Part shown: positions 1 through 7,171 of the stretch, in pieces
Numbering within the stretch: the stretch's first letter is position 1
Layout of the letters: every line of letters starts with the position of its first letter
From: Rs1 sp034111875
Lineage (GTDB): Bacteria > Pseudomonadota > Gammaproteobacteria > Pseudomonadales > Balneatricaceae
Direction: 5' to 3'
Length of the DNA stretch: 18,207 bases
Assembly: GCA_034111875.1 (NCBI GenBank)
Contig: JAWUWK010000056.1
Coordinates: forward strand, 1-18,207
Notes under the pieces: generated by a model
Seen by the model: the letters and a program-made list of their open reading frames with translations, nothing else
The model's database searches: none
What the model was told of the DNA's origin: nothing
Translations under genes and position numbers: made by a program

Positions 1-710
1 GTGGGTTTTTACTCAGGGCCAAGTGGCGCGGTATACCCAAGCGGTGAAATCAACTCAAAGATAAAGGGGAAATGTAGTTCGCCCTGGTCTCGCGCACCTC
101 GATCAGGCACTCAAGAAAATTGAAGGTGCCCGATGATCGGCATCAATTTAATCAGGCTATGACTCAGATCTGCCTCGATCAGCTGAACGTGGTAACAGTC
201 GAACAAGAGCGCGAGGTTGTCAGCCGCCACTTGCTTAATAGTGTCGCGTGCTTGATCTGTAGTGGTTTGAAAATAGCCCGGCGCATCGTATGGGTTAAGC
301 GGTTCAATTAAAATTTTAATGCCGAGCTCTGCAGTGGCTTCACAAGCGTAATTCAGGTTACTGACGAATGTTTGATGGGCTATTGACCGCTGTGAAAACA
401 CCCATAACATGAATACAATTGGCACTCATAAACGACTGCTTGATCAATAGCAGCGCGGGCAGGGCCACTTTGCCCTCTCTCAGGCGGGGTGTCAGACCAT
501 TTTCACCTTGCTCAACAATAGCGCGTTGAGTGTTCAGCCCTAACATATTCAAACCCGTTTAATTTAAGGCTTGTTTAACTTCTTTAGCTGGCACGTCTAT
601 GGCCAGTCACATTCGACAGTGTCAAAGCCAGCGCATGTTGCCGCATGAATAGCCGCAGGTAATGCCAGCTCGTTCCATAAAAAACCGAGATTGGCAAAAA
701 ACGGCGTCAT
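1..710 (-). pseudogene. Decayed copy of otnI (2-oxo-tetronate isomerase), 3' end outside the window
   Basis: This stretch aligns base for base with the intact otnI at 7172-7939 but cannot be translated through. Visible lesions relative to the intact copy are a nonsense change near codon 50 (gaa to taa at about 568-570, in the stretch matching NETGLN), a one-base deletion near 597 (tcatatgg became tctatgg), a block of about 11 bases lost near 425, and further small indels around 400 and 460-490. Open pieces still read as isomerase, for example the IEPLNPYDAPGY stretch and FDCYHVQLIE. The start codon (710-708) and its ATGA overlap with the otnC remnant are preserved. The active-site segment survives, so this was once a real paralogue. 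The end of the gene lies off the left edge. Confidence is high because the match to the second copy is extensive. Confidence 0.93.
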
Positions 711-802
711 ACATCCCGCTGCACATAAAATTGTGTCACTATATCGTTAATTTGTGATCTTGATAATGCGCGAGGGTTCAAGCCGCGCATCTTCATGGCC
801 AA
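707..802 (-). pseudogene. 3' fragment of otnC (tetronate-4-phosphate decarboxylase), last ~31 codons
   Basis: The fragment reads in frame from the junction at about 802 to the TGA at 709-707 and matches the C-terminus of the intact otnC (7936-8031), including RSQINDIVTQF. The rest of otnC is missing. Homology stops at 802, four bases past the TAA of queE (808-806), so queE is fused directly to the otnC tail. No start codon or ribosome-binding site of its own is seen. It is the leading part of the duplicated block that continues into the otnI pseudogene. Confidence 0.88.
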
Positions 803-805
803 GCT

Positions 806-1486
806 TTATTGTATTGCCAAATATTTATGGGTTTGGACCGATAGCCACCAATTGCGCTCGATACACATATCAATCGCCAGTTGAGTTGCCCGTTTCTGCT
901 GGCTAATAGGCTGTAAGTATATTCTTTTAGTCGCCAACTGCTCGGCAGTCAAACGTGCCAGCAGCTGATCTAATTCATTTATATGACGCATTAAAGCCAC
1001 AGGATGTTTAATCTCGTTAGAGCGCAGTAGTGCCTGATCCAAAACCTCAAAGCCACCTTTCATACCTATCTTAGGTGAAACAGTAACATAGGTGCCCTCA
1101 CTAACCAGCACCTCGAAGGTACCGGAGGTTTCAATTTGGCAGCTAAAACCATTGCTCAATAATTGGCGAGTGAACTCTACCAAATCGTACAAACAAGGCT
1201 CTCCGCCACTGATTACAACATGACGCGCTCGGTAAGTTAGCAAATGGGGAATTAGCTCATCAACCTGGCTATCACACCAACTGTCACCATCACTACCTTT
1301 AGCCACCACAGTAGCAAAATCCGTTTTATTTTCTGAAGCTAGATACCAACTGTGCTTAGTATCGCACCAGGCACAACCAACGGGACATCCCTGTAATCTT
1401 ACAAAGATAGAGGGCGCGCCCGTGAAGGAGCCTTCGCCTTGAATTGATTCAAAAATTTCATTCAGTGGTAAGTTGATCATCAGCAT
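806..1486 (-). CDS. queE: QueE, 7-carboxy-7-deazaguanine synthase (radical SAM)
   Basis: This enzyme converts 6-carboxy-5,6,7,8-tetrahydropterin to 7-carboxy-7-deazaguanine, the second dedicated step of queuosine/preQ0 synthesis in the cytoplasm. The protein has 226 residues, close to the usual length of proteobacterial QueE. The N-terminal ESIQGEG and FVRLQGCPVGC stretches are characteristic. Cysteines 34, 38 and 41 form the CX3CX2C motif that binds the 4Fe-4S cluster, and GGEP at 94-97 is the SAM-binding motif of the radical SAM fold. The first ATG (1486) is used here; a second ATG two codons on (1480) is equally possible, and neither has a strong ribosome-binding site. The gene is divergent from queD at 1924, which makes the substrate. 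Its stop lies only a few bases from the truncated otnC remnant, so its native downstream DNA has been replaced. Confidence 0.95.
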   Translation of the reverse strand: MLMINLPLNEIFESIQGEGSFTGAPSIFVRLQGCPVGCAWCDTKHSWYLASENKTDFATVVAKGSDGDSWCDSQVDELIPHLLTYRARHVVISGGEPCLYDLVEFTRQLLSNGFSCQIETSGTFEVLVSEGTYVTVSPKIGMKGGFEVLDQALLRSNEIKHPVALMRHINELDQLLARLTAEQLATKRIYLQPISQQKRATQLAIDMCIERNWWLSVQTHKYLAIQ

Positions 1487-1540
1487 TTACACAGGGTTGA
1501 CTTAAAGCGTTTTTATACGTGATATCTACTCTAGATACAA

Positions 1541-1794
1541 TCAAGATACAGTAAATTTCTTATCAAAAATCCAGAACTTTTCGTGTCTTGGATAGCCAGC
1601 GAATGGATTTAACTGATAACAACTTGCCTGCAGAAAGATCTCTAGTCCACAATCGATCACTAGAGCATATTGACCAACAGTTTAGTTGCCTGCAGCATCC
1701 AGTGCGGTATTGAAAGCTTTTTCTATCACTACATTTTGCTGGTTTAGCAAAGTTATAACGACTAGAGCCAGTTTTTGAAAGCCAATTCAAACAT
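1541..1794 (-). pseudogene. Possible small decayed reading frame between queE and queD
   Basis: Reading minus from the ATG at 1794 gives MFELAFK, then a run of A bases where one extra base would join it to a coherent frame containing LVVITLLNQQNVVIEKAF and TALDAAGN. An in-frame TAA is followed by a further open stretch (LVIDCGLEIFLQAS, then FAGYPRHEKFWIFDKKF) to a TGA at 1543-1541. One frameshift and one nonsense codon therefore interrupt roughly 80 codons of protein-like sequence. I do not recognise the family. It could be chance; the gap otherwise shows only AT-rich sequence and presumably the queE and queD promoters. Confidence 0.25.
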
Positions 1795-1923
1795 TTTAGC
1801 TGTTCTTAGTGGAGCATTTTAGACAGCACAATTCCCATTTGTCAAATTCACACTCACTAGCTGGTCAGTAAAAAATAGTGTAAAATTGCCGATTTTGTTA
1901 ATTAATCACTCAAAGGTAGCAAC

Positions 1924-2286
1924 ATGTCTGTCAGTATATACAAAGAATTTACGTTTGAGGCAGCGCATAAATTACCTAATGTGCCCGATGGCCACAAGTG
2001 CGGTCGCCTCCATGGTCACTCTTATCGAATAAGGATTCACCTGTCTGGAGACATTGACCCTACATTAGGCTGGTTTATTGATTTTTCCGACGTAAAAAAA
2101 ATATTTTCACCCATTCTCGAGCAACTAGATCACCATTATTTAAATGCTATAGAAGGTCTTGAAAACCCTACCGCTGAAGTAATAGCCATTTGGGTATGGG
2201 ATAAGTTAAACAGTGAATTGCCGACCTTAACTGGCATAGAACTAATGGAGACTTGCACTTGCGGTGTATTGTATCAAGGTAAATAA
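1924..2286 (+). CDS. queD: QueD, 6-carboxy-5,6,7,8-tetrahydropterin synthase
   Basis: QueD converts 7,8-dihydroneopterin triphosphate to 6-carboxytetrahydropterin, the substrate of QueE, at the start of the queuosine pathway. The 120-residue protein matches the usual bacterial QueD size. Zinc ligands are H15 (FEAAH) and H30/H32 (RLHGH). C26 (HKCGR) is the catalytic thiol, D69-H70 (LDHHYLN) belongs to the charge relay, and E109 (ELMET) anchors the pterin. An AAGG about 7 bases before the ATG serves as ribosome-binding site. A TAAAAT at 1881-1886 could be a -10 element, but no good -35 lies at the right distance. The gene points away from queE; no queC or queF is in the window. Confidence 0.95.
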   Translation: MSVSIYKEFTFEAAHKLPNVPDGHKCGRLHGHSYRIRIHLSGDIDPTLGWFIDFSDVKKIFSPILEQLDHHYLNAIEGLENPTAEVIAIWVWDKLNSELPTLTGIELMETCTCGVLYQGK

Positions 2287-2301
2287 CCATCAATCTAATC
2301 C

Positions 2302-2647
2302 AAAAAGAACATCCACTTTTTAAAACCACAACACACTCTATTGTTAGTTAATTTCTCCCAGTAATACCCATTTAATAGAGAATAATTAACCAACTCCAAA
2401 CCATCGACAAAGTCAAAATCCCCCTTTTTATTGTCGGCGGAGCTTTGATTTAAATTATTGAAGTGGAACAGCAGGATGATGCGAGAGCGAATGAGCGTTA
2501 GGCAATAGAGGGCGAATTTTCTGTGATTCGCGCTTTATACGCCTTTATTGTTGATAAGCAATTTTCTAAAAAAAAGGAGTTCAACGCAGTCGAAACTGGC
2601 CTTAAATCTTCTGATCCTCATCCCCCAAAAGTCTTTTAAATTAGCCT
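2302..2647. repeat. ~345-bp intergenic direct repeat, copy 1 (partner 3807-4147)
   Basis: The first 50 or so bases are nearly identical between copies (the shared block includes TTAAAACCACAACACACTCT), and shorter conserved blocks follow: CCATCGACAAAG, AAATTATTGAAGTGGA, AATGAGCGTTAGGCAATAGA and ACGCAGTCGAAACTG. The copies differ by many substitutions and small indels, so the duplication is not recent or the element is an old family. No transposase, terminal inverted repeats or convincing frame is visible. The repeats sit just after queD and just after the RecX-like gene. Confidence 0.88.
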
Positions 2648-2960
2648 ACCAGCTATTTCTTCAACAAATTGCTGCTTAGCGCCGGTATGGATGGCTTCGT
2701 AGCTGGCTATTTAACAACCGTTAAAATTTAATCTTCTTTATACACTAACACCATACATATCAGATGGTTATAAAAAATATGCAGTGATAAAAAAGATAAA
2801 AAGAGCCTGTGCCATACTGTCATCGGCAAAGAAGAACTTATGGCTGTTACGTTTTATTCGCCTTTGAGCAGTTTTCTTTACCTAACATTATTGCAACTTT
2901 TTAATACACTTAGAGTTCTGCTAAACTAGCCCTGCTAACAATCAAATTAAGATCTTGCCT
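2648..2960. other. Non-coding spacer upstream of the RecX-like gene
   Basis: About 310 AT-rich bases without a coherent reading frame. It should contain the promoter of the RecX-like gene, but no -35/-10 pair with proper spacing stands out. TTGCAA at 2891-2896 and TAAACT at 2922-2927 are present but 25 bases apart. Confidence 0.5.
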
Positions 2961-3770
2961 ATGCAACGCCCACCACTTAAACAAGCCAAAAGCATCGAGA
3001 ACGTATTCAATAGCGCTTATTGGCATCTGAGCCAACAAGACTTTACAACTGGTGAAATACGTATCAAATTAGCCCGTAAAACAGATAATATTGAGTGGAT
3101 AGAAAAGGTACTTGCACAACTCATCGGCAATAGTTATTTAAAAAGTGATTTAGAATTTGCGATAGATTATTGCGAGTCTGCATGTAACAGCGAAATAGGC
3201 AGAGCAGCGATACAACGAAAATTGAGAATGCGTGGTATTTTACTCTGTGATATTGAAACAGCACTCGAGCAAGTCATTGAACAGGGGAATATTAATTTCA
3301 ATGCAATGGCGAGCAGACAACTACTCCAACGCTATCCAGTCTTTGATGGTATTAGCAAAGAAAAAATTTACTCTCAAATGACAAACCGAGGGTTTTCTCG
3401 CCAAGAAATAGATCAAGCTTTATCGCAACATCCTGCACATGATTTATTACGAACGAAAATAGAAATCAAAGCTGAAAAAGCAGATTTAACAATTGAAATA
3501 ATGAAGCTATATCGAAAAGGAAAAGGACAAACCCTCATTCTTCGTGAATTAAAGCAACGCCTGATAGATGTTACGAAATTCGAAGAAACGCTATACCAAC
3601 TAAGCCTCGCAGGTGATATAGATTTTTATCAGAGCTGTCGTGATCAATTAGCTAAGAAAAACTACGACTTATCTGATTATAAAGAAAAATCAAAAGCCTA
3701 TGCTTATTTATCACGAAAAGGCTTCACTAGTGATGAAATAAAAGAAACCCTGTCGCCAGCGCAAGATTGA
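2961..3770 (+). CDS. RecX-like protein, double length
   Basis: RecX proteins bind RecA filaments and modulate recombination and SOS induction. This 269-residue protein shows the helical RecX repeats. Near the N-terminus, AYWHLSQQDFTTGEIRIKL followed by WIEKVLAQLIGNSYLKS matches the first RecX module, and GRAAIQRKLRMRGI the second. At the C-terminus AYAYLSRKGFTSDEIKETL repeats the same signature. The centre (MTNRGFSRQEIDQAL and TLILRELKQRL) adds further copies. Typical proteobacterial RecX is about 150-170 residues, so this resembles two fused modules, like the longer Gram-positive forms. It lies away from any recA here and is bracketed by long direct repeats. The ATG at 2961 is preferred over an in-frame TTG at 2955, which sits too close to the weak AAGA upstream. 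Family assignment is fairly sure; an actual RecA-related role is inferred. Confidence 0.75.
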   Translation: MQRPPLKQAKSIENVFNSAYWHLSQQDFTTGEIRIKLARKTDNIEWIEKVLAQLIGNSYLKSDLEFAIDYCESACNSEIGRAAIQRKLRMRGILLCDIETALEQVIEQGNINFNAMASRQLLQRYPVFDGISKEKIYSQMTNRGFSRQEIDQALSQHPAHDLLRTKIEIKAEKADLTIEIMKLYRKGKGQTLILRELKQRLIDVTKFEETLYQLSLAGDIDFYQSCRDQLAKKNYDLSDYKEKSKAYAYLSRKGFTSDEIKETLSPAQD

Positions 3771-3806
3771 CGAAATATAAAGACAACCCCCTGTTAACAA
3801 AAAATT

Positions 3807-4147
3807 AAAAAGAATATCCATTTTTTAAAACCACAACACACTCTATTGTTAGTTAATTTTCCCAAGCATTAGCCATTTAACAGAGAATAATTAGCCCATT
3901 ATCAAGCCATCGACAAAGCCATAATCCACCCTTGTCTTGCCTGCAAGCTTTGAATTAAATTATTGAAGTGGAGGCAGCAGGATGAATCGAATCGAATGAG
4001 CGTTAGGCAATAGAGGCCGGAATTTCTTTGATTAACGCGTTAACCGCTTTATTATTGATAAACAATGGTCGTTACAAGAAGTGAACTTGACGCAGTCGAA
4101 ACTGCCCTTAAATATTCAGACCTTCACCTATATATAGTATTAGCCTA
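3807..4147. repeat. ~340-bp intergenic direct repeat, copy 2 (partner 2302-2647)
   Basis: Same orientation as copy 1, beginning about 37 bases after the stop of the RecX-like gene. Blocks conserved with copy 1 are listed there. This copy contains a perfect 12-base palindrome, TTAACGCGTTAA, near 4034-4047 that copy 1 lacks. The remaining gap to 4340 holds no coherent frame and must include the promoter of the HNH-like gene. Confidence 0.88.
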
Positions 4148-4340
4148 AGTGTTCACCTTGTGAGAGACCTGCCCCTATAATTGTTAATAACTGGCTTCCT
4201 CTCCAGCGTATTGATTATAATTGGGGTGTTGGACAAGCTAGGCAGTGGTTGTAGCTTTAACTTGTGCTGGGTTAGCCATATCCCCTAACACTCGCTGCTG
4301 AAATACACATAACTGCAGCAATGGATTAAGCCCACTTATT

Positions 4341-5123
4341 ATGCCCCATAAAACAGATCTCTATCGTCATATGAGCGCAGTGGATGCAAAATATTTTAAC
4401 ACCTGCTTTTACTGCGGTTGTATTGCCACCGAATACGACCTAAGTCCACCATTAAAATATGCCGAGTTTTATCTAAAAACCCGTGAAGAAGCTGACTTCT
4501 ACCAAGTGCCAGCTTGTCGCGAGTGCTATTTCTTTTTAAAAAATGATAACAGTGCTTTATTAGAACAAAGGATAAAAATAGCAAAGCGCTGTTTAGCGCG
4601 TAAATATGAAAGAGCCATTCACATCTATAATGTATGGAATACCGATGAGATTAAGGCGTTAGATTACCAATTAAAACATAGTGTTAATGCCGGTATGCTG
4701 TTGGGTAAAGAAGCCTCTGATCGCGTCCAGTTTGCAGGGTTTAACTATGAAGCTGATGGCGTGAAGCACAGGGCTCATTTTGTTGAAAACACAGTATTCA
4801 TGATCTTCGAAGAGAGATTCGACCGCTTTCGGGATGCACTAGAATATGCAAGCAAAGCCTATCGAATTCCAAAAGCTAAACTGATGACGCTTTTTACTGA
4901 GCATAACAACTGTTTTGATACCGCCATTAACGCTTTCAATCAACAACGGGCCCGTAACATTGTTGAAAAGAATCTAGCAGCAAAATGCAAAGACTTCTGC
5001 TTAGAACATAAACAAAACATTAAATTTGTTATGCGTACCATCGAAATCTATTGCGCCCAAGACGAGGGTCTCTCTATTGAAATGGCACTGGATAAACTGT
5101 ATCAAGATATCATTAAAAAATAA
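4341..5123 (+). CDS. HNH-like zinc-ribbon protein, probably without nuclease activity
   Basis: The 260-residue protein begins with a treble-clef module typical of HNH proteins. C22 and C25 (CFYCG) and C59 and C62 (CRECYF) form two CXXC-type knuckles, separated by a TEYDLSPPLKY stretch that occupies the place of the usual T-x-D-H-hydrophobic-P-P motif. The catalytic DH pair is replaced by Y-D, so the metal-binding scaffold is kept while the general-base histidine appears lost. The remaining about 195 residues are mostly helical and charged, with no membrane segment or signal peptide, and I do not recognise them. The ATG at 4341 gives the longest sensible frame; another ATG 10 codons on would still keep the zinc knuckles. 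No clear ribosome-binding site precedes it. A nucleic-acid-binding role is an inference from the fold. Confidence 0.7.
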   Translation: MPHKTDLYRHMSAVDAKYFNTCFYCGCIATEYDLSPPLKYAEFYLKTREEADFYQVPACRECYFFLKNDNSALLEQRIKIAKRCLARKYERAIHIYNVWNTDEIKALDYQLKHSVNAGMLLGKEASDRVQFAGFNYEADGVKHRAHFVENTVFMIFEERFDRFRDALEYASKAYRIPKAKLMTLFTEHNNCFDTAINAFNQQRARNIVEKNLAAKCKDFCLEHKQNIKFVMRTIEIYCAQDEGLSIEMALDKLYQDIIKK

Positions 5124-5308
5124 TACGGGGTAAAACTAGCTTATAACTATACACCGCTACAATTAGCCACTATTGCCTGTCCATTGAAGAGTATTTAAAA
5201 AACGCCTACAAAAAAGCTTAACTAGGAGCCACAATCAGCGTTTTATAGGGCTTGCTAAGTAGAAAAGTCAACGGCCGTCTATTTTCAGAATTGCGCAGGG
5301 GTTGATGT

Positions 5309-5327
5309 AAAGGAATTTACAAATGTA
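5309..5327 (+). repeat. Short repeat carrying a ribosome-binding site and ATG (second copy 5435-5452)
   Basis: AAAGGAATTTACAAATGTA here and AAAGGATTTACAAATGTA at 5435-5452 differ by one A. Both place AAGGA 7-8 bases before an ATG. In this copy the ATG is followed at once by TAA (a second ATG at 5328 opens a 25-codon frame); in the other copy it opens a 22-codon lipoprotein-like frame. Confidence 0.65.
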
Positions 5328-5447
5328 ATGAATAATAAGGCGATATTTTTATCATCAGGATCATCGCTTATCAGCGGTGCAATGGATGTGTCGAACAGCC
5401 AATAATTTAATTTAAAGTCTAGCAGTTTGATATAAAAGGATTTACAA

Positions 5448-5516
5448 ATGTACCAGAGACTGATTATGATCCTAGTTCTAAACATTGTAGGCGTTGCTAG
5501 TTGTTATAAAAGATGA
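5448..5516 (+). CDS. Possible 22-residue mini-lipoprotein or lipoprotein leader remnant
   Basis: The frame starts MYQRLIMILV, continues through a hydrophobic core, and reaches GVASC followed by only three residues (YKR) before TGA. V-A-S-C fits a lipobox, with the cysteine at position 19, and AAAGGA 7 bases before the ATG is a good ribosome-binding site. The product could be a tiny lipopeptide anchored in a membrane. Equally, it may be the surviving signal peptide of a truncated lipoprotein gene, since the next gene downstream also starts with a lipoprotein signal. It is too short to judge from composition. Confidence 0.3.
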   Translation: MYQRLIMILVLNIVGVASCYKR

Positions 5517-5571
5517 CTTTGTAGATTAATGTAACGACTTTGTAGATATATTTTCACCATAGGATTTTAAA

Positions 5572-6591
5572 TTGAAATATCTTTTAATAATACTGTTAAC
5601 TCTACTCTCTATTAGCTGCTCAGAAATTGAGATCTTGAAAGATCGATCAGACATTAAAGCCCCCTACGATGGCTCTCGCTTTAATAATATTGAACCCTTT
5701 GAAGATAACAGCCTTTTATCGCTATTTAAATGGCGGTTTGAGCGTGATGTTCCTGTGTGGCAACAAGTAAAAGACCAAGTGTTTTTTAAGCCCAAATTTG
5801 AGCGCTCGAATAAGCTAAAAGTAACTATAATTGGTCACTCGACTGTGTTAATTCAAGTAAACAATATTAATATTTTAACGGATCCTCATTACTCACAACG
5901 ATCATCCTTTGTCTCTTGGGCGGGCCCTAAAAGAGTGATACAACCCGCTATTAAATTTCAAGATCTACCCCCTATTGACTTAGTTCTCATTAGCCATAAT
6001 CACTATGATCACTTAGATTTAAAAACGCTTAAGAGGTTAGATGACAAATTTTCCCCCGATTTTCTGGTGGGCCTTGGAAACCGCCAACTTTTAACGTCAC
6101 AAGGCATTCAGCATGTTTATGAACTCGATTGGTGGGATGAGTATCAATTTAAAGGACTACCGATACACTTCACTCCGGTGCAACATTGGTCAGCACGTGG
6201 GCCATTTGATAAGAGAAAAACGCTTTGGGGCGGATTTTATATCGATGCTATAAAAAAGATCTTTTTTGCTGGCGATACAGGTTATGGCAAAGTCTTTAAG
6301 ATGATTCATGATAAATATGGCCCCATGGATGTTGGCTTGATCCCAATTGGCGCTTATGCCCCACGAGATTTCATGAAAAATGCCCATGTTAACCCTGAAG
6401 AATCAGTAAAAATATTTAATGATTTAAAACTTAAAAAAGCGTTTGGGGTTCACTTTGCTACTTTTGAAAATCTAACCGATGAGCCGAAACTCGCGCCGAT
6501 AGCAGATTTACAAGCCGCTTTAATTAAATCTAAAATAGACCTAAACAACTTCATTGCCCCTGAATTTGGACGCGTTTATGAATATGAATAA
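5572..6591 (+). CDS. Metallo-beta-lactamase-fold lipoprotein (NAPE-PLD/UlaG-like hydrolase)
   Basis: The 339-residue protein starts with MKYLLIILLTLLSISC, a short signal ending at C16 that is a likely lipidation site although the lipobox order (S-I-S-C) is not canonical. The metallo-beta-lactamase core follows: TIIGHSTVLIQ at 85-95 and ILTDPHYSQRSS at 101-112. HNHYDHLD at 142-149 supplies the HxHxDH metal ligands, H205 (VQHWSARG), D235 (FAGDTGYG) and H294 (GVHFATF) complete a two-metal site. The GPKRVIQP and HWSARG stretches are those of the N-acyl-phosphatidylethanolamine phospholipase D branch, so a phosphodiesterase or lipid-related role in the periplasm is plausible but inferred. The TTG start at 5572 is supported by AGGA at 5561-5564, 7 bases upstream, and by the signal peptide beginning right there. 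The gene is apparently monocistronic. Confidence 0.88.
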   Translation: MKYLLIILLTLLSISCSEIEILKDRSDIKAPYDGSRFNNIEPFEDNSLLSLFKWRFERDVPVWQQVKDQVFFKPKFERSNKLKVTIIGHSTVLIQVNNINILTDPHYSQRSSFVSWAGPKRVIQPAIKFQDLPPIDLVLISHNHYDHLDLKTLKRLDDKFSPDFLVGLGNRQLLTSQGIQHVYELDWWDEYQFKGLPIHFTPVQHWSARGPFDKRKTLWGGFYIDAIKKIFFAGDTGYGKVFKMIHDKYGPMDVGLIPIGAYAPRDFMKNAHVNPEESVKIFNDLKLKKAFGVHFATFENLTDEPKLAPIADLQAALIKSKIDLNNFIAPEFGRVYEYE

Positions 6592-6734
6592 TGCCCATTA
6601 TAACGATACACTCAGGCTTGCTCTCAATTGTCCCTTTCGACTATGACATGAGAAGTGCCGATTTTGTGATTTACAAATACTGAAAATACTAAGAGAGGTC
6701 TATTTTTACGAATATTTGCTATTTAGCAGCCAAT

Positions 6735-6768
6735 ATAAGCGCTTTATCTCTCGTTATTAAGCGCTTAT
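6735..6768. repeat. Inverted repeat ATAAGCGCTT / AAGCGCTTAT
   Basis: Two perfect 10-base arms (6735-6744 and 6759-6768) are separated by 14 bases, and each arm contains the self-complementary octamer AAGCGCTT. On the plus strand the hairpin is not followed by a T-run, so it is not a textbook terminator for the lipoprotein gene ending at 6591. It could be a weak transcription stop or a protein-binding site. Confidence 0.45.
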
Positions 6769-7092
6769 TGAGGGGACTTTCTTAGCAATATTTTTGATTT
6801 TTCAATCAAGCTGATGTCACCGGGTTTTAATCTTGCAAGTCCCCGCTCACACTTCATTTAAATAGGCACTTTAAACGATAGACAATGTATGTGTTTTTTC
6901 TAGCTGACAATAGAGCTAAAACGCTAATAACACCTTTCTTATTGAACTATAGGTTAGCATTTTTGGGTCTTTGCTACATGCTGCTAAAAGTGATTAAAAT
7001 GAAGCCAACCACAACATTTACCGGCGCAGATTTGATGACAGGTATTACCATAACTAAAGGTTTATTTAGCCGCTAGTCAATATTTAGTGTTA

Positions 7093-7121
7093 ACTAACGA
7101 CAGTGGCGATAAACTGTTAGT
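7093..7121 (-). terminator. Weak stem-loop downstream of otnI
   Basis: On the minus strand ACTAACAGT pairs with ACTG-TCG-TTAGT (9 pairs with a 3-base bulge) around a short loop, about 50 bases past the otnI stop. It lacks a clear T-run, so at best it is a weak or Rho-assisted end of the operon. Confidence 0.2.
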
Positions 7122-7171
7122 GTCTAGGTTTTAGCTTTTACCTCATCTTGGCGAGCCTTACACAGACCCCT

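Larger units (their letters stand above)
1..802. repeat. Long direct repeat, left copy (partner 7221-8031)
   Basis: Position 1 corresponds to 7221 and position 802 to 8031, in the same orientation, with scattered substitutions and several small deletions in this copy. The repeat carries the end of otnC and most of otnI. It may extend beyond the left edge of the window. The two copies bracket about 6.4 kb containing queE, queD, the RecX-like, HNH-like and metallo-beta-lactamase genes. Confidence 0.93.
5124..5571. other. Spacer with short repeats and probable gene remnants
   Basis: About 450 bases between the HNH-like and metallo-beta-lactamase genes. From 5259 to 5405 one plus frame is open for 48 codons and reads protein-like (FQNCAGVDVKEFTNVMNN, then AIFLSSGSSLISGAMDV), but it follows a stop and has no upstream start beyond the ATG at 5328, so it may be the tail of a lost gene. 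A duplicated start cassette lies at 5309-5327 and 5435-5452. Two copies of GACTTTGTAGAT follow between 5516 and 5550. No RNA gene is seen. Confidence 0.5.
6592..7171. other. Gene-free spacer between the lipoprotein gene and the tetronate operon
   Basis: 580 AT-rich bases between convergent genes. A 63-codon plus frame at 6885-7076 has no ribosome-binding site and no recognisable sequence, and I do not regard it as a gene. The stretch contains the inverted repeat at 6735-6768 and a weak stem-loop near 7093-7121. Nothing else was seen. Confidence 0.5.

Noticed and set aside
2302..4147. The RecX-like gene plus flanking repeats as a composite transposon
   Set aside because: The repeats encode no transposase, have no terminal inverted repeats and show no target duplication that I can see.
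6885..7076. 63-codon plus-strand frame in the convergent gap
   Set aside because: No ribosome-binding site, no recognisable domain and AT-rich composition like the surrounding spacer.
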